A stretch of DNA of 64,000 nucleotides from Microbulbifer pacificus (lineage in GTDB: Bacteria > Pseudomonadota > Gammaproteobacteria > Pseudomonadales > Cellvibrionaceae). The stretch is taken from assembly GCF_033723955.1 (NCBI RefSeq), contig NZ_CP137555.1, positions 2,410,001-2,474,000 on the forward strand, written 5' to 3'. This document shows, in pieces, positions 25,547 through 34,772 of this stretch. The notes beneath the pieces were generated by a model. It saw only the letters and a program-made list of their open reading frames with translations, did no database searches and was not told the DNA's origin. Positions within the stretch are counted from its first letter, which is position 1; each line of letters starts with the position of its first letter. Both the position numbers and the translations under genes were made by a program.

Positions 25547-26209
25547 TCAGCGCGCTCCCAAAATCTCATCAAAATCGTGAATTGCGGGGAACTCGGAAAT
25601 CTCGCGGGAAGGACTGCGGCTGTCCGGCTGGCGAATACACAATAGATTCGCAATACCGTATTCCCGCGCCGCACCCAACACATGCAGGTTGTCGTCCACA
25701 AACAGCGTGCGCTCCGGGTCAAACGGCTGGCGCTCCTGCAGTGAATGCCAGAACAGTACACTCTCTTTCGCATGCCCCAGATCGTGGGAGGAAATGATTT
25801 CATCGAGCCACTGATCAATCCCGGTCACTTCCAGCTTATGCATCAGGCCATCCGGGTGTGCATTGGTCACCAGCAGCGCGCGCTTGTTCATCTGCCGCAG
25901 ACTGCGCAGGAAATTGTCCGTGTGCGGGCGCAGTGCGATACGGTCTTCGATCTCGCGGTAGATCGCCGGCACATCCAGCTTCAGCGCCTCAGACCAGTAG
26001 CGCAGGCAGTACCAGTCCAGAGTGCCGCGCAGCGCGTCGGTCTTCTGCATTACCAGCGTCTGCGCTTCCACCAGCGAAATGCCATTCACCTCCGCATAGC
26101 GCTGCGGCAGGTGCTCCAACCAGAAATGATTGTCGTAGTGCAGATCCAGCAGGGTGCCGTCCATATCCAGCAGCACCGTGTCGATCCGGCTCCAATCCAG
26201 CGTGACCAT
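25547..26209 (-). CDS. yrfG: HAD-family GMP/IMP nucleotidase (YrfG type)
   Basis: A 220-residue HAD-superfamily phosphatase. Motif I is DMDGTLLDL (Asp15 nucleophile, Asp17), motif II is ALLVTNAHPDG, the lysine is in LGHAKES and motif III is TLFVDDNLHVL. Size, the LHYDNHFW motif after motif I and the position before hslR agree with E. coli YrfG, which dephosphorylates GMP and IMP. It is cytoplasmic. It is followed on the minus strand by repeat B and hslR. The symbol rests on motif pattern and synteny. Confidence 0.9.
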   Translation of the reverse strand: MVTLDWSRIDTVLLDMDGTLLDLHYDNHFWLEHLPQRYAEVNGISLVEAQTLVMQKTDALRGTLDWYCLRYWSEALKLDVPAIYREIEDRIALRPHTDNFLRSLRQMNKRALLVTNAHPDGLMHKLEVTGIDQWLDEIISSHDLGHAKESVLFWHSLQERQPFDPERTLFVDDNLHVLGAAREYGIANLLCIRQPDSRSPSREISEFPAIHDFDEILGAR

Positions 26210-26231
26210 CTCGTCGCACAGCCCTCGTCAA

Positions 26232-26253
26232 ACAGCTCCGGTAACGGAGCTGT
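26232..26253 (-). terminator. Hairpin between lysoplasmalogenase and yrfG
   Basis: Nine perfectly paired bases (26232-26240 with 26245-26253) close a four-base loop. On the minus strand only TTTG follows, so termination would be weak. It lies 22 bp before the yrfG start and could also act as a leader structure. Confidence 0.45.
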
Positions 26254-26278
26254 ACAAAAAAACAACGGTCATTATCCA

Positions 26279-26977
26279 CTAAGCCTGGCGCGCCGCCAAA
26301 TCCGCGCGTATCAGCCCCACCACCAGCAGCGCCTGCGCCGCGTAGTAGGTCAGCATGATCCAGGTGCCGGCGAGCGGTACCGGGTCCACAAAGCGGTTGA
26401 TCGCAATCAGCGCATCGGAGGCCATAAATGTCAGTGCCCCGGCGAACAACAGTGATGAACCACTGCGGTGGGCGGCGGCGGATATCGCCATGGCGCTGAT
26501 CGCCAGGATATACAGCCCCACTGGCAGCGCCAGCTCGCCCGCTCCCGGCAGTACCTGGTTACCCAGCAGCACAACCGCCACCAGCACCGCAAAAGCGCGC
26601 CCGGCCAGGCACAGGCTCAGCTTGCCACTGCGGGCAAAGGTCACGGTGTAGGTCAGCTGTGCCAGCAGGAAGGCGCCGAGGCCGAACAGGAAGTGGTTGG
26701 CAAAGGGGATCGCCAGCAGTACGTCGCCGAGGGCAGAGAGGCCCAAGGCCAGCAGGCACAGTGCGCGGGTGCCGCCAGTGAGCCGCTGCGCGGCGAGCCA
26801 CACCAGGATGCCAATGGGTACTATCTTTAGTGCCGCCATCCACAGGGCCTTGGGCCCCGTGGCGTCCAGCAACATATACAGCGCCGCCACCAGCACAAAC
26901 AGCAGGGTGGCCGGTTGCGGCAGCGCCGTCGGGCTTGCATCGGTGTGGCGGTCCGGATTCATCGCTAGGTCGTTCAT
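26279..26977 (-). CDS. YhhN family lysoplasmalogenase-like membrane protein
   Basis: A 232-residue inner-membrane protein with about eight short hydrophobic helices. AGGAGACTCC precedes its ATG. Family motifs include LGLSALGDVLLAIP, FLFGLGAFLLAQLTYTVTF and GALTFMASDALIAINRF. The YhhN/TMEM86 family includes lysoplasmalogenases that hydrolyse vinyl-ether lysolipids; in bacteria the physiological substrate is uncertain. It is divergent from cysK, sharing a 135-bp promoter region. Confidence 0.88.
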   Translation of the reverse strand: MNDLAMNPDRHTDASPTALPQPATLLFVLVAALYMLLDATGPKALWMAALKIVPIGILVWLAAQRLTGGTRALCLLALGLSALGDVLLAIPFANHFLFGLGAFLLAQLTYTVTFARSGKLSLCLAGRAFAVLVAVVLLGNQVLPGAGELALPVGLYILAISAMAISAAAHRSGSSLLFAGALTFMASDALIAINRFVDPVPLAGTWIMLTYYAAQALLVVGLIRADLAARQA

Positions 26978-27112
26978 GGAGTCTCCTGGTTTTTATCTTT
27001 GTAGTGGGGGGAGTATTCTTGCGCGAGTATTCGCGAAAGCGGGTGGCGGAGCAAATATGGCGCCCGTCCAATCAGTATCCATTCTCTTTATCGTCTTATC
27101 AGGGAGCGACAG

Positions 27113-28030
27113 ATGAAAGCCAGCAATATCCTCGAAACCATTGGCAACACCCCGCATGTGCGTATCAACCACCTGTTCCGGGATGATATCGAAGTGTGGA
27201 TGAAGGTGGAGCGCTTCAACCCCGGCAGCAGCATTAAGGACCGCATCGCACTCAGCATGATCGAGGATGCGGAAAAATCTGGTGTGTTGAGGCCAGACGG
27301 TGTGATCGTCGAGCCCACTTCCGGCAATACCGGGATTGGTCTGGCGATGGTGGCCGCGGTGAAAGGCTACAAGCTGATCCTGACCATGCCGGAGTCCATG
27401 TCCATTGAGCGGCGCAAGCTGATGAAAGCGCTGGGGGCGGAGCTGGTGCTCACTCCCAAGGAGAACGGCATGCCCGGTGCCATTGCCAAGGCGGAGGAAA
27501 TCCTGTCGCAGAACGCCAACAGCTGGATGCCGCAGCAGTTCACCAACCCCGCCAATGTGACCGCGCACCGTACTACCACGGCGAGGGAAATCCTTGCGGA
27601 CTTCCCCGAGGGGCTGGATTACCTGATTACCGGTGTCGGTACCGGCGGGCATATCACCGGCTGTGGTGAGGTGCTGAAAGATGCCATGCCGAACCTGAAG
27701 GTGTTTGCGGTGGAACCGGAGAAGTCCCAGGTGATCGCGGGCAAGGAAAAGGGTATGCACCGCCTGCAGGGGATCGGCGCGGGCTTTGTGCCGGAGGTAC
27801 TGAACAAGGGCATCCTCGATGGCACCATCCCGGTCAGTGAGGAGGACAGCTTTGAGATGGCGCGCCAGTGTGCGTTGAAGGAAGGCATCTTCGTGGGTAT
27901 CTCCTCCGGCGCCTCCCTCGCCGCGCTCAAGCAGAAACAACAGGAGCTGGCGCCGGGCAGCCGGGTGCTGGTATTCAGCTACGACACCGGTGAGCGCTAT
28001 CTGTCCATTGAAGACCTGTTCAGCGCCTAG
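27113..28030 (+). CDS. cysK: Cysteine synthase A
   Basis: A 305-residue PLP enzyme with AGGGAG before the ATG. The PLP lysine is Lys42 in NPGSSIKDR; other motifs are [12 protein letters not shown], the phosphate-binding GTGGHITG and [10 protein letters not shown]. It joins O-acetylserine and sulfide to make cysteine in the cytoplasm. The length fits CysK (about 310). A CysM or cystathionine-synthase-like role cannot be excluded by eye, but the SGNTGI and [10 protein letters not shown] motifs favour CysK. The cysQ gene follows 90 bp downstream, giving a small sulfur-assimilation unit. Confidence 0.95.
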   Translation: MKASNILETIGNTPHVRINHLFRDDIEVWMKVERFNPGSSIKDRIALSMIEDAEKSGVLRPDGVIVEPTSGNTGIGLAMVAAVKGYKLILTMPESMSIERRKLMKALGAELVLTPKENGMPGAIAKAEEILSQNANSWMPQQFTNPANVTAHRTTTAREILADFPEGLDYLITGVGTGGHITGCGEVLKDAMPNLKVFAVEPEKSQVIAGKEKGMHRLQGIGAGFVPEVLNKGILDGTIPVSEEDSFEMARQCALKEGIFVGISSGASLAALKQKQQELAPGSRVLVFSYDTGERYLSIEDLFSA

Positions 28031-28120
28031 GGAATCACTGAAAACGACTGCGCGTGCGCCTGGCGGTGGCACGCGTATAATCTCCCGCTTTGTTGTTAAA
28101 GAATCAGAATCGGGGGAATC

Positions 28121-28957
28121 ATGGAAAACGTCGTAAACAGGGAACTGCTGGATCAGGTCATCGCCATCTCGGTAAAAGCCGGTGAGGCGATCCTGGAGGT
28201 GTACAACGCCAGCGGTGATATCGCGGTGGACAGCAAGTCCGACGACTCCCCGGTAACTGCCGCCGACCTGGCCGCACACAAGATTCTCGCGCCCGCGCTG
28301 GAGCAGCTGCTGGACGGTGTGCCGGTGCTCTCCGAAGAAGGCAAATTGCCCGCATTTGATGTGCGCGGTCAGTGGAACCGCTACTGGATCATCGACCCGC
28401 TGGACGGCACCAAGGAATTCATCCGCCGCAATGGCGAGTTCACCGTCAATGTGGCGCTGATCGAAAACGGCGAGCCGGTGCTGGGGGTGGTGCACGTGCC
28501 GGTGCTGGACATCACCTACGCCGGCGGCAAATCCCTCGGCGCGATCAAGCAGGATGCGCAAGGTGAAAAGGCCATTCAGGTGCGCGCAATGCAGCCGCGT
28601 CTCGACGGCAAGCAGCCGATCGAGGTGGTGGCGAGCCGCAGCCATGGTGCCGGTGCGGTGGACGAACTGCTCGCGCGTATCGAGGGCAGCCTCGGTGAAA
28701 CCGGGCTCAAGAACATGGGCAGCTCGTTGAAGCTGTGCCTGGTGGCGGAAGGTGCTGCGGATCTGTACCCGCGCCTGGCACCCACTTGCGAGTGGGATAC
28801 TGCTGCCGCGCAGGCGGTGGTCGAGGCCGCCGGCGGCGTTGTGGTGGACGCGCAGTTTGCGCTGCTGCGCTACAACCAGAAAGACGCGCTGCTGAACCCC
28901 TTCTTCTATGTGATCGGCGATCGCGCCTACGACTGGAAATCCCTGCTGCTCGGCTGA
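28121..28957 (+). CDS. cysQ: 3'(2'),5'-bisphosphate nucleotidase CysQ
   Basis: A 278-residue member of the inositol-monophosphatase fold. Metal ligands are in LSEEGK (Glu72/73) and IDPLDGTKEF (Asp92, Asp95), with the later WDTAAAQAVVEAAGG motif. CysQ removes the 3'-phosphate from PAP (and PAPS), the toxic by-product of sulfate reduction. Its place after cysK supports a sulfur role. The ATG follows GGGGGAA. No terminator with a T-run follows; a hairpin lies at 29006-29039. Confidence 0.95.
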   Translation: MENVVNRELLDQVIAISVKAGEAILEVYNASGDIAVDSKSDDSPVTAADLAAHKILAPALEQLLDGVPVLSEEGKLPAFDVRGQWNRYWIIDPLDGTKEFIRRNGEFTVNVALIENGEPVLGVVHVPVLDITYAGGKSLGAIKQDAQGEKAIQVRAMQPRLDGKQPIEVVASRSHGAGAVDELLARIEGSLGETGLKNMGSSLKLCLVAEGAADLYPRLAPTCEWDTAAAQAVVEAAGGVVVDAQFALLRYNQKDALLNPFFYVIGDRAYDWKSLLLG

Positions 28958-29005
28958 GCGAGCGTGGGCTAAACCCGCGAAACTGGTCTAGGCTTTATCC
29001 TGTAT

Positions 29006-29039
29006 CCCGGCAGTCACGTGGTTTTTGGCGACTGCCGGG
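29006..29039. other. Hairpin upstream of the small ORF at 29070
   Basis: A perfect 10-bp stem (29006-29015 with 29030-29039) closes a 14-base loop that itself contains a TTTTT run. There is no T-run after the stem. It ends 31 bp before the next ATG, so a leader or mRNA-end structure is possible. Confidence 0.4.
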
Positions 29040-29069
29040 GACGATCGATAGATGACCGGGAGGAACGCC

Positions 29070-29282
29070 ATGACCAGTACCCGCGGTATCAGTAGCCATG
29101 TGAATATCAGTGAGGCGGATACCCACGCGCTGCGCTTCCGCCTGCAGACCGAAATCACCTGGCTGTCGCGCCAGATGCAAGACCTGCAGGGCGCAGATGA
29201 ATCCCCTGACCTTTCGCTGATCCAGACCTACCGGGAAATGATCTTTTCCCGTCGCGCCCTGCTCGGGCGTATTCCCCGCTGA
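29070..29282 (+). CDS. Small hypothetical protein (70 aa)
   Basis: A 70-residue soluble protein; ATG 29070 is chosen because GGGAGGA lies six bases upstream, although another ATG occurs at 29052. The sequence is mostly helical and charged (ADTHALRFRLQTEITWLSRQMQDLQ), with a second helix ending SRRALLGRIPR. There is no signal peptide and no family I recognise. The strong ribosome-binding site and codon use like its neighbours support it as real. It could be a small regulatory or structural protein. Confidence 0.65.
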   Translation: MTSTRGISSHVNISEADTHALRFRLQTEITWLSRQMQDLQGADESPDLSLIQTYREMIFSRRALLGRIPR

Positions 29283-29561
29283 ATTCTCCGCGGATTTTTT
29301 TGCGCGTTGCCCGCAGCCGCTGTCCGGGTGTCACCAGTGTTGTCGCCCCGGCGGCCGCGGGCGAAATATCCGTATATACAAACCCGTACCCGTGGAATTT
29401 GTGCCGTTAAATTACCGTGTATTGCGAATACTTTTTCCATATTCAGTCGCGTCGGATACCGGCGTCGTAAAAATATTTCCTTTGTTGAGAAATTTGTTCA
29501 AGTTTCGACAATTGGGTCTACGCTTGGTGGGAAATAAATTTAATGTAAAAGAGAAAGTCCC

Positions 29562-29837
29562 ATGCGCTATCCGGTCGTGGTTCATAACATCGAATTTGCC
29601 GGTTACGGTGCCATAGCGCCGGATCTTCCCCACTGCCACTGCCGCGGTGAAACCCTCGAGGGCGCGCTGCAGAAAATGGCGGAAACCATTGCCCAGCGAC
29701 TGGATGACCTGCAGGCCGTGGGCGATCCGCCACCGGTGCCCGGTGAACTCGAAAAACTGCGTAAAAACCCCGCCTTTGTCGGCGGCGTGTGGGCAATTAT
29801 CGACATCCAGCGCAACGAGCTGCGCCCAAATTCCTGA
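29562..29837 (+). CDS. HicB-like protein, no HicA partner nearby
   Basis: A 91-residue protein with the HicB/UPF0150 RNase H-like fold in its first 50 residues (YPVVVHNIEFAGYGAIAPDLPHCHCRGETLEGALQKMAETI). Normal HicB antitoxins carry a C-terminal HTH or ribbon-helix-helix domain and are next to a HicA toxin. Here the C-terminus (VGGVWAIIDIQRNEL) is short and I find no HicA-like ORF within 300 bp on either side. It is therefore an orphan HicB-fold protein, perhaps domesticated. The 279-bp gap before it shows no other gene. Confidence 0.75.
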   Translation: MRYPVVVHNIEFAGYGAIAPDLPHCHCRGETLEGALQKMAETIAQRLDDLQAVGDPPPVPGELEKLRKNPAFVGGVWAIIDIQRNELRPNS

Positions 29838-29941
29838 ATGCCACAGCGGGCAGCAAAAGCATCGCTGTGAAGTGTGGTGTGACAACAGCAATAAGCAGTA
29901 TTTGAAAAAGTTTTTAAACTTTTTAACCAAGGATGGTGACA

Positions 29942-30532
29942 ATGAAAGGTCTGGTATTCCTTCTGGCCCTGTTTGCTTCCAGTGCCGCACTGGCCCAGTG
30001 GAACAATCCCTTCGACGGCTACTGCAACGGTGAATATCGCGTGATCGGTACCATAGGTCTCGGTGCCGGTGATTTGCAGATCAATGACGACCGGGATTTC
30101 GCCGGCTACGCCAGTATCGGCGTCACGCCCGCCGCCGGTGTGTGGCAGGTGGAATTGCGCTACACCAACTTCGACGACGGCCGTGTGTCGGTGGATCAGT
30201 GGGGTATCGGCGCCAAGGTGGATTTCACCCTCACCTGCGATGTTCAGTGCCTGTACTGGATGGTGGGCTGGAACTACGGTGAGTTTGATGTGGGCACCGT
30301 GGAAAAGCACGGCATCCTGTATGACGTGAACAACGACAGCAGCGACAACTACTGGAATGCCGGTGTCGGCTACCGCTATAACTGGACTCAGGATTTCGAT
30401 ACGTCCATCGAGTACAACTACAACAATGTGAGCAAACGCGTCCGTTACTTTGACATCGTCGAGGATTACGAGCGGCGCTTCGATCTCGGGCATTTGCGCA
30501 CGCTCACCGTCAACTTCAGTTATCGCTTCTGA
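29942..30532 (+). CDS. Predicted outer-membrane beta-barrel protein
   Basis: A 196-residue protein from ATG 29942 with AAGGA upstream. A signal peptide (cleavage near ALA-QW, residue 19) is followed by a chain of amphipathic beta-strands and a terminal NFSYRF, the phenylalanine-ending signature read by the BAM machinery. Three cysteines occur (YCNG, LTCDVQC). The size suggests an eight-stranded OmpA/OmpX-like barrel. No substrate or specific family can be named. Confidence 0.75.
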   Translation: MKGLVFLLALFASSAALAQWNNPFDGYCNGEYRVIGTIGLGAGDLQINDDRDFAGYASIGVTPAAGVWQVELRYTNFDDGRVSVDQWGIGAKVDFTLTCDVQCLYWMVGWNYGEFDVGTVEKHGILYDVNNDSSDNYWNAGVGYRYNWTQDFDTSIEYNYNNVSKRVRYFDIVEDYERRFDLGHLRTLTVNFSYRF

Positions 30533-30543
30533 GCGGGCGGCAT

Positions 30544-30578
30544 AAAAAAGGCCGGCGGATCTGCGATCGGCGCCGGCC
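30544..30578 (-). terminator. Terminator of the copper receptor gene
   Basis: An 8-bp GC stem (30571-30578 with 30550-30557) is followed by six T residues on the minus strand, just past the receptor stop. It also separates it from the convergent barrel gene. Confidence 0.8.
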
Positions 30579-30604
30579 GTAATTCACGTGTTTAATTCAT
30601 TTCT

Positions 30605-32749
30605 TTAAAAGCTATACACCGCTTTCATCCACAGGGTGCGTCCCGACTCATTGACCCGCGTCAGCTGGTCGAACCCGGGGATCGCGGCACCGGCGCGGCT
30701 GATGTGCTCCGCGTAGCTTTCATCCAGCAGGTTGTCGATGCCCGCGGTCACCTGCAGTTCCACTGACGGGCGCCAGTCACCATTCAGCGACAGCACATTT
30801 GCCGCATCCGTGGGCCCGAAATCCTGCCCGGCAATATTGCCCCTGCCTATATCCACCCGATCCTGCGCGGCGAGCGCGCGCCACAGTATGCCGCCGGACC
30901 ACTGCGCCTGCTGGTAATACAGGCCGACGCGGGTTTCCAGTGGCGGCAGTTGTGCGAGCGTGGTGCCATCCGATTCGTTGGCACCGCGCACCGATGACAG
31001 GGTCAGTTCCGTGCGCCAGTGGTCGCTCAGGCGGTAGCCCAGATCCATTTCCACGCCCCAGGAGCGGGCGTCGATATTGCGCACAATGGTGGTAGTGCGG
31101 GTGCTGCTCATACCACCCATGCCGCCGCTCATCTTACTGAAACCGGATTGAATCATCAGGTAGTCGTCGATGATATTGGCGAACGCGGACAGACTCGCTT
31201 CGATCTTTTCCGTGCGGTAGATGAAACCGATATCCAGCTGGCTGGTTTTTTCCGCGGCGATATCCAGTGCGCTTACCGAATCCTCGGTTTCCTTGGCAAT
31301 GGCTTCCCAGTAATCGGGAAAGCGCTCGGTGTAGCCGAGACCCGCGTAAACCGTGGCTGAAGCGGTTGCATTGGTCTGCAGCGCCTTCTCAAAGCGCGTG
31401 AAGCCCGAGTGTAGCGACTCCTCGCGTTTCTGGCCCGCCGTGGGGTTGGCGATGGACGACATCATCGACAGTGCGACGTTGTCGCGCAGGTCCCGCAGTC
31501 GCCAGTCATCCACGCGCGCGCCGCTTATCCAGCGGTTGCCCGGCGACAGCTCCCAGCTCAACTCTGTAAACACGCCGGTCTGGGAAAATTCTGCATCCGC
31601 GATCCGCTCGAGATTGCGGTAGTCCACCGCGCTCTGGTTCATGCTGCTGCGATTGCTATGTTGGTTTTGCTGGGTGTCGATGCCCGCAGTCAGTTCGAGA
31701 TCCCCCCGCGGTGCCAGGGTCAGCATCAGTTTGCCGCCGCGGGTTTCGCGGTCCGGGTTCATTGCCATTGCCGTCGCCCCTCCCATCATTGTGGCGCCGG
31801 CAGGCTCGCGCAGGGTGTAGTTGTCCATCACGTGGTCGACGTAGTTGTAGTAGCCCTGCAGTTCGACGGACGTCACCAGCTCCGACAGGTTGTTGCGCGT
31901 CAGCTTGACGTTGACGTTTTCCCGCGCGAATTTCGCACCGTCCATCCCGCGGTCGGCGTAGGCCGCCTCGCCGTCGCTGCGGGCGCTACTGAGTTCAATG
32001 CGGGTGTCGTCGTCCGGGGTCCAGGCAAAGCCGAGCTGGCCGTTCCAGCGCTGGTAACGGGAGTGCACGGTGACGCCGTCACCATCCTGGTAGTCATCTG
32101 CGGAAGCGGAGGTGGCGCTGCCGCGCAGGGTGAACTCTGGGGTGGCGTAGGCGGCATCGATCAGGCCGTCTGTGCGCCCGGCGCTCGCCGCCAGCAGGCT
32201 GGCGTGCAGGTCCCACGCGGTCTCCTGCGGGCGCTCTTGGTCGTGCTCGAACAGCACCACACCCGCGGAGTTGCCGGGGCCGTACTTCACCGTTTGTGGA
32301 CCCTTGATCACCCGGATCTGGTCCAGGGTCTCGGGAAAGATATACGCGGTGGGCGGGTCCATGCGCATGGCGCAGCCGCCGAGGATGGACTCCCCATCCA
32401 GCACCATCGACAGCCGCGAGCCGGCCATGCCGCGCAGCACCGGATCGCCGTCGGTACCGCCCTTGCGAATTACCGAGAAGCCGGGAATGGTTTTCAGGTA
32501 GTCCGCGCCGTCATTGGCGGGCAGTGGCTGGCGGGGTTTTTTGGGGTCGGTGGTGATGTTCAGCGGCTGTTCGGTCTTCACCGCCGTGACCACCATCTGC
32601 TCCATTGCCTCGTGTTCTGATTCCCCGGATTTCGTTTTCAGGGGTTCGGCCTGTGCGCTACAGGCGCAGCAGGCGGCGAGCACCAGTGCCAGTGGCGAAT
32701 ATTGTCGGGCACCCGCGGTCAGCGGTGCCTGGGTGTGAATTTTTTTCAT
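30605..32749 (-). CDS. TonB-dependent copper receptor (OprC/NosA type)
   Basis: A 714-residue outer-membrane receptor with a signal peptide (about 1-34), a plug domain (about 50-165) and a 22-strand barrel ending in KAVYSF. The residues that bind copper in Pseudomonas OprC appear conserved: CxxxM as CAMRM (Cys126, Met130) and HxM as HVM (His306, Met308). Methionine-rich loops (MMGGATAMAM; MSGGMGGMSS) add possible Cu(I) sites. It should import copper using a TonB-ExbB-ExbD complex. The DUF2946 gene upstream on the same strand supports a copper role. No operator is obvious in the 170-bp gap, apart from repeated CGCATAT near 32833-32850. Confidence 0.93.
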   Translation of the reverse strand: MKKIHTQAPLTAGARQYSPLALVLAACCACSAQAEPLKTKSGESEHEAMEQMVVTAVKTEQPLNITTDPKKPRQPLPANDGADYLKTIPGFSVIRKGGTDGDPVLRGMAGSRLSMVLDGESILGGCAMRMDPPTAYIFPETLDQIRVIKGPQTVKYGPGNSAGVVLFEHDQERPQETAWDLHASLLAASAGRTDGLIDAAYATPEFTLRGSATSASADDYQDGDGVTVHSRYQRWNGQLGFAWTPDDDTRIELSSARSDGEAAYADRGMDGAKFARENVNVKLTRNNLSELVTSVELQGYYNYVDHVMDNYTLREPAGATMMGGATAMAMNPDRETRGGKLMLTLAPRGDLELTAGIDTQQNQHSNRSSMNQSAVDYRNLERIADAEFSQTGVFTELSWELSPGNRWISGARVDDWRLRDLRDNVALSMMSSIANPTAGQKREESLHSGFTRFEKALQTNATASATVYAGLGYTERFPDYWEAIAKETEDSVSALDIAAEKTSQLDIGFIYRTEKIEASLSAFANIIDDYLMIQSGFSKMSGGMGGMSSTRTTTIVRNIDARSWGVEMDLGYRLSDHWRTELTLSSVRGANESDGTTLAQLPPLETRVGLYYQQAQWSGGILWRALAAQDRVDIGRGNIAGQDFGPTDAANVLSLNGDWRPSVELQVTAGIDNLLDESYAEHISRAGAAIPGFDQLTRVNESGRTLWMKAVYSF

Positions 32750-32919
32750 TGCTTATTCTCGATGCGGCGAGCCAGCGGCCGGCGGCAGTACCGCGGCCAG
32801 ACTGACTCATCCGGGATATATGTGCCCGCAGACGCATATACGACGCATATGCGCACATCCACACCGGTGCAAAGGCGGTGCGGAATTTCACATCAGCGGA
32901 AGGCTGCGGGGCGGATTTT

Positions 32920-33405
32920 TCAGGCGAGAATCGAAGCGATGGGCGGCGCGCGACCGGGTGGGAACAGATAGTCGTTGTCGTGGCTGCGGGCGACCGGTGC
33001 CGCGGGTGCGGGTGCCGCGAATCCGGGCAGCGGGCTCCAGGGCAGATCCGCGCGTGTGGCGATGGATGCGCCTGCACTGGAGAAGTTGCAGTGGTTGTCG
33101 GAAAAGACCTGGGCGGTGGCGTCGTCGTGCTGGTGCTGGCTCGCCTGGGGGGCTTGAGCGTGTCCGTGCTCGTGTCCATGCCCGCCATGCGCTCTGTCAC
33201 TGGACCTGGCCGGTACTGCCAGGCTGAGCAGTAGTGCGCTGCGGCTGTCGCCGTGACACAGCTGGTAGGGGCCACCGCTGGCCACCGCCGTCGGCATAAA
33301 CCCGGCGGGCACCAGGCCGCGCACCGCGAGGAACACGCCCAGCAGCACAACTGCCAGCCACGGGGGCAGACAGGGGCGGATGGCAGTTGCGGGTCTGGCG
33401 TTCAC
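32920..33405 (-). CDS. DUF2946 family protein, histidine-rich
   Basis: The product is 161 residues from GTG 33405. A signal-anchor (about 14-32) is followed by CHGDSRSALL, a His-rich metal-binding stretch (RAHGGHGHEHGHAQ and QHQHDD) and a CNFSSAG motif near 110; this is the pattern of DUF2946, whose members are adjacent to copper receptors. It probably binds copper in the periplasm and helps delivery or storage. It lies upstream of, and is probably co-transcribed with, the OprC-type receptor. Confidence 0.85.
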   Translation of the reverse strand: MNARPATAIRPCLPPWLAVVLLGVFLAVRGLVPAGFMPTAVASGGPYQLCHGDSRSALLLSLAVPARSSDRAHGGHGHEHGHAQAPQASQHQHDDATAQVFSDNHCNFSSAGASIATRADLPWSPLPGFAAPAPAAPVARSHDNDYLFPPGRAPPIASILA

Positions 33406-33443
33406 GTTAGCGGAGCCTGCATTGGCAAGGGGCGGAGGTGCGC

Positions 33444-34772
33444 TCAGAGTTTACCACTGCGTTTCAGCTGCCAGTAACTTTCCACCAGGGACAGGTGCAT
33501 TTGCGACGGCAGCGCATCGGCGAGGATGGTGTTGCGCGCGCGCAGCTGCTGCAGCAGGCGTCCGCGGCGTCGCGCGAAATCCCGCCCCGCGCTGTGCAGA
33601 AGCGCACTGTCAAAATCCACTACCGGCTGATCCTGCACCTGGTCCAGCACGCGCTCGCGCAAACACGCCACCATGACCAGGTGATGGCGGGAGAGCTGTG
33701 CCACAGCACTGGTGAGATCTTCGCTGTCTTCATCCCGCACATTGGTGAGCAGGATCACCAGCGCGCGCCGCTGCTGGCGCGCCAGCAGTTGTTCCGCGGC
33801 TGCGGTGTAGTCGCTGTGGGCGGTGCCCGAGTGCAGGTCGTAGACGTGGTTCAGCAGCAGGTTGATGCCGCCCTCGCCCTTGACCGGCGGCAGGCGGCTC
33901 TGGCTGCCGGCAAAGCACTGCAGGCCCACCGCATCGCCCTGGCGGATGGCCACGTAGGCGGACAGCAGCAGTGCGTTGAGGGCGTGGTCAAAGTGGCTCA
34001 GGTCGCCGTCGCGCGCGCGCATGCGCCGGCCGCAGTCCAGCAGGAAGATGATCTCCTGATCGCGCTCGTCCTGGTACTCGCGGCTGATCAGCTTTTGCAT
34101 GCGCGCACTGGCCCGCCAGTCCACCTGGCGCTGGCTGTCGCCGAGGCGGTATTCGCGCAACTGGCGAAAATCGAGACCCTCGCCCCGTCGCTGCTGCTGG
34201 TGCACACCGAGAAAACGCAGGGTCTGTTCGGTGGACAGCGCCTGCAGCGACGAGATACCGAGAAAATTCGGATAGACCTTGATCTCCTGCGTATCCCCCA
34301 GCAGCAGCTTGTTCTGCCATAGGCTCCACGGCGAGCTCACCAGCACTTCAATCTTGCCGAATACGGCGAGGCCGCGGCGCACCGGGGTCGCGCTGTAGTG
34401 GGCCGCAATTTCCTGCTGCGGTTGCAGCTGGATATCGAGTGGCAGCCCCTGCGCGCGCAATTGTGCCGGCAGCTGATCGGTCACCAGCAGGGAGAGCGGT
34501 CGGGTGCCGCCGTTGACCAGGGTCAGCCCGATGCGCTGCTCCACCCCGAGCGCGAGATTGCCCGGGAGCCGGCGGCGGCCACTGAGGCCGCGGTTGTGAC
34601 GGCCGGTGGCGAAATCCAGCAGGCTGGCCATTGCCAGTACGCAGAACCCCAGCCACCAGGCACTGGTAAGCAGGCCGGCGGCCGCGGGCCACCAGATACG
34701 CGCGGCGCTGACCAGCAGCGCACAGGCACAGGCAATCAGCAGCAGGCGGATCAGCAGGGGTGAGGGCTTCAC
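33444..34772 (-). CDS. DUF58 domain membrane protein
   Basis: A 442-residue protein with two N-terminal transmembrane helices (about 8-24 and 30-52) and a large cytoplasmic part. The DUF58 core motif is FRQLREYRLGDSQRQVDWRASAR (around 205-227), inside a degenerate von Willebrand-type fold (IIFLLDCGRRM; ALVILLTNVRDED). DUF58 proteins are the usual partner of MoxR ATPases. Its ATG overlaps the moxR stop by four bases, and it is the last gene of the six-gene operon. Confidence 0.93.
   Translation of the reverse strand: MKPSPLLIRLLLIACACALLVSAARIWWPAAAGLLTSAWWLGFCVLAMASLLDFATGRHNRGLSGRRRLPGNLALGVEQRIGLTLVNGGTRPLSLLVTDQLPAQLRAQGLPLDIQLQPQQEIAAHYSATPVRRGLAVFGKIEVLVSSPWSLWQNKLLLGDTQEIKVYPNFLGISSLQALSTEQTLRFLGVHQQQRRGEGLDFRQLREYRLGDSQRQVDWRASARMQKLISREYQDERDQEIIFLLDCGRRMRARDGDLSHFDHALNALLLSAYVAIRQGDAVGLQCFAGSQSRLPPVKGEGGINLLLNHVYDLHSGTAHSDYTAAAEQLLARQQRRALVILLTNVRDEDSEDLTSAVAQLSRHHLVMVACLRERVLDQVQDQPVVDFDSALLHSAGRDFARRRGRLLQQLRARNTILADALPSQMHLSLVESYWQLKRSGKL

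Noticed and set aside
26993..28645. A 550-codon open frame on the minus strand
   Set aside because: It lies antisense to cysK and cysQ, has low-complexity His/Gln/Arg-rich content and no motif; it is a GC-driven shadow.
29283..29561. A HicA toxin gene upstream of the HicB-like gene
   Set aside because: No ORF here has the small basic HicA pattern (GSHH-type motif) or a credible start.
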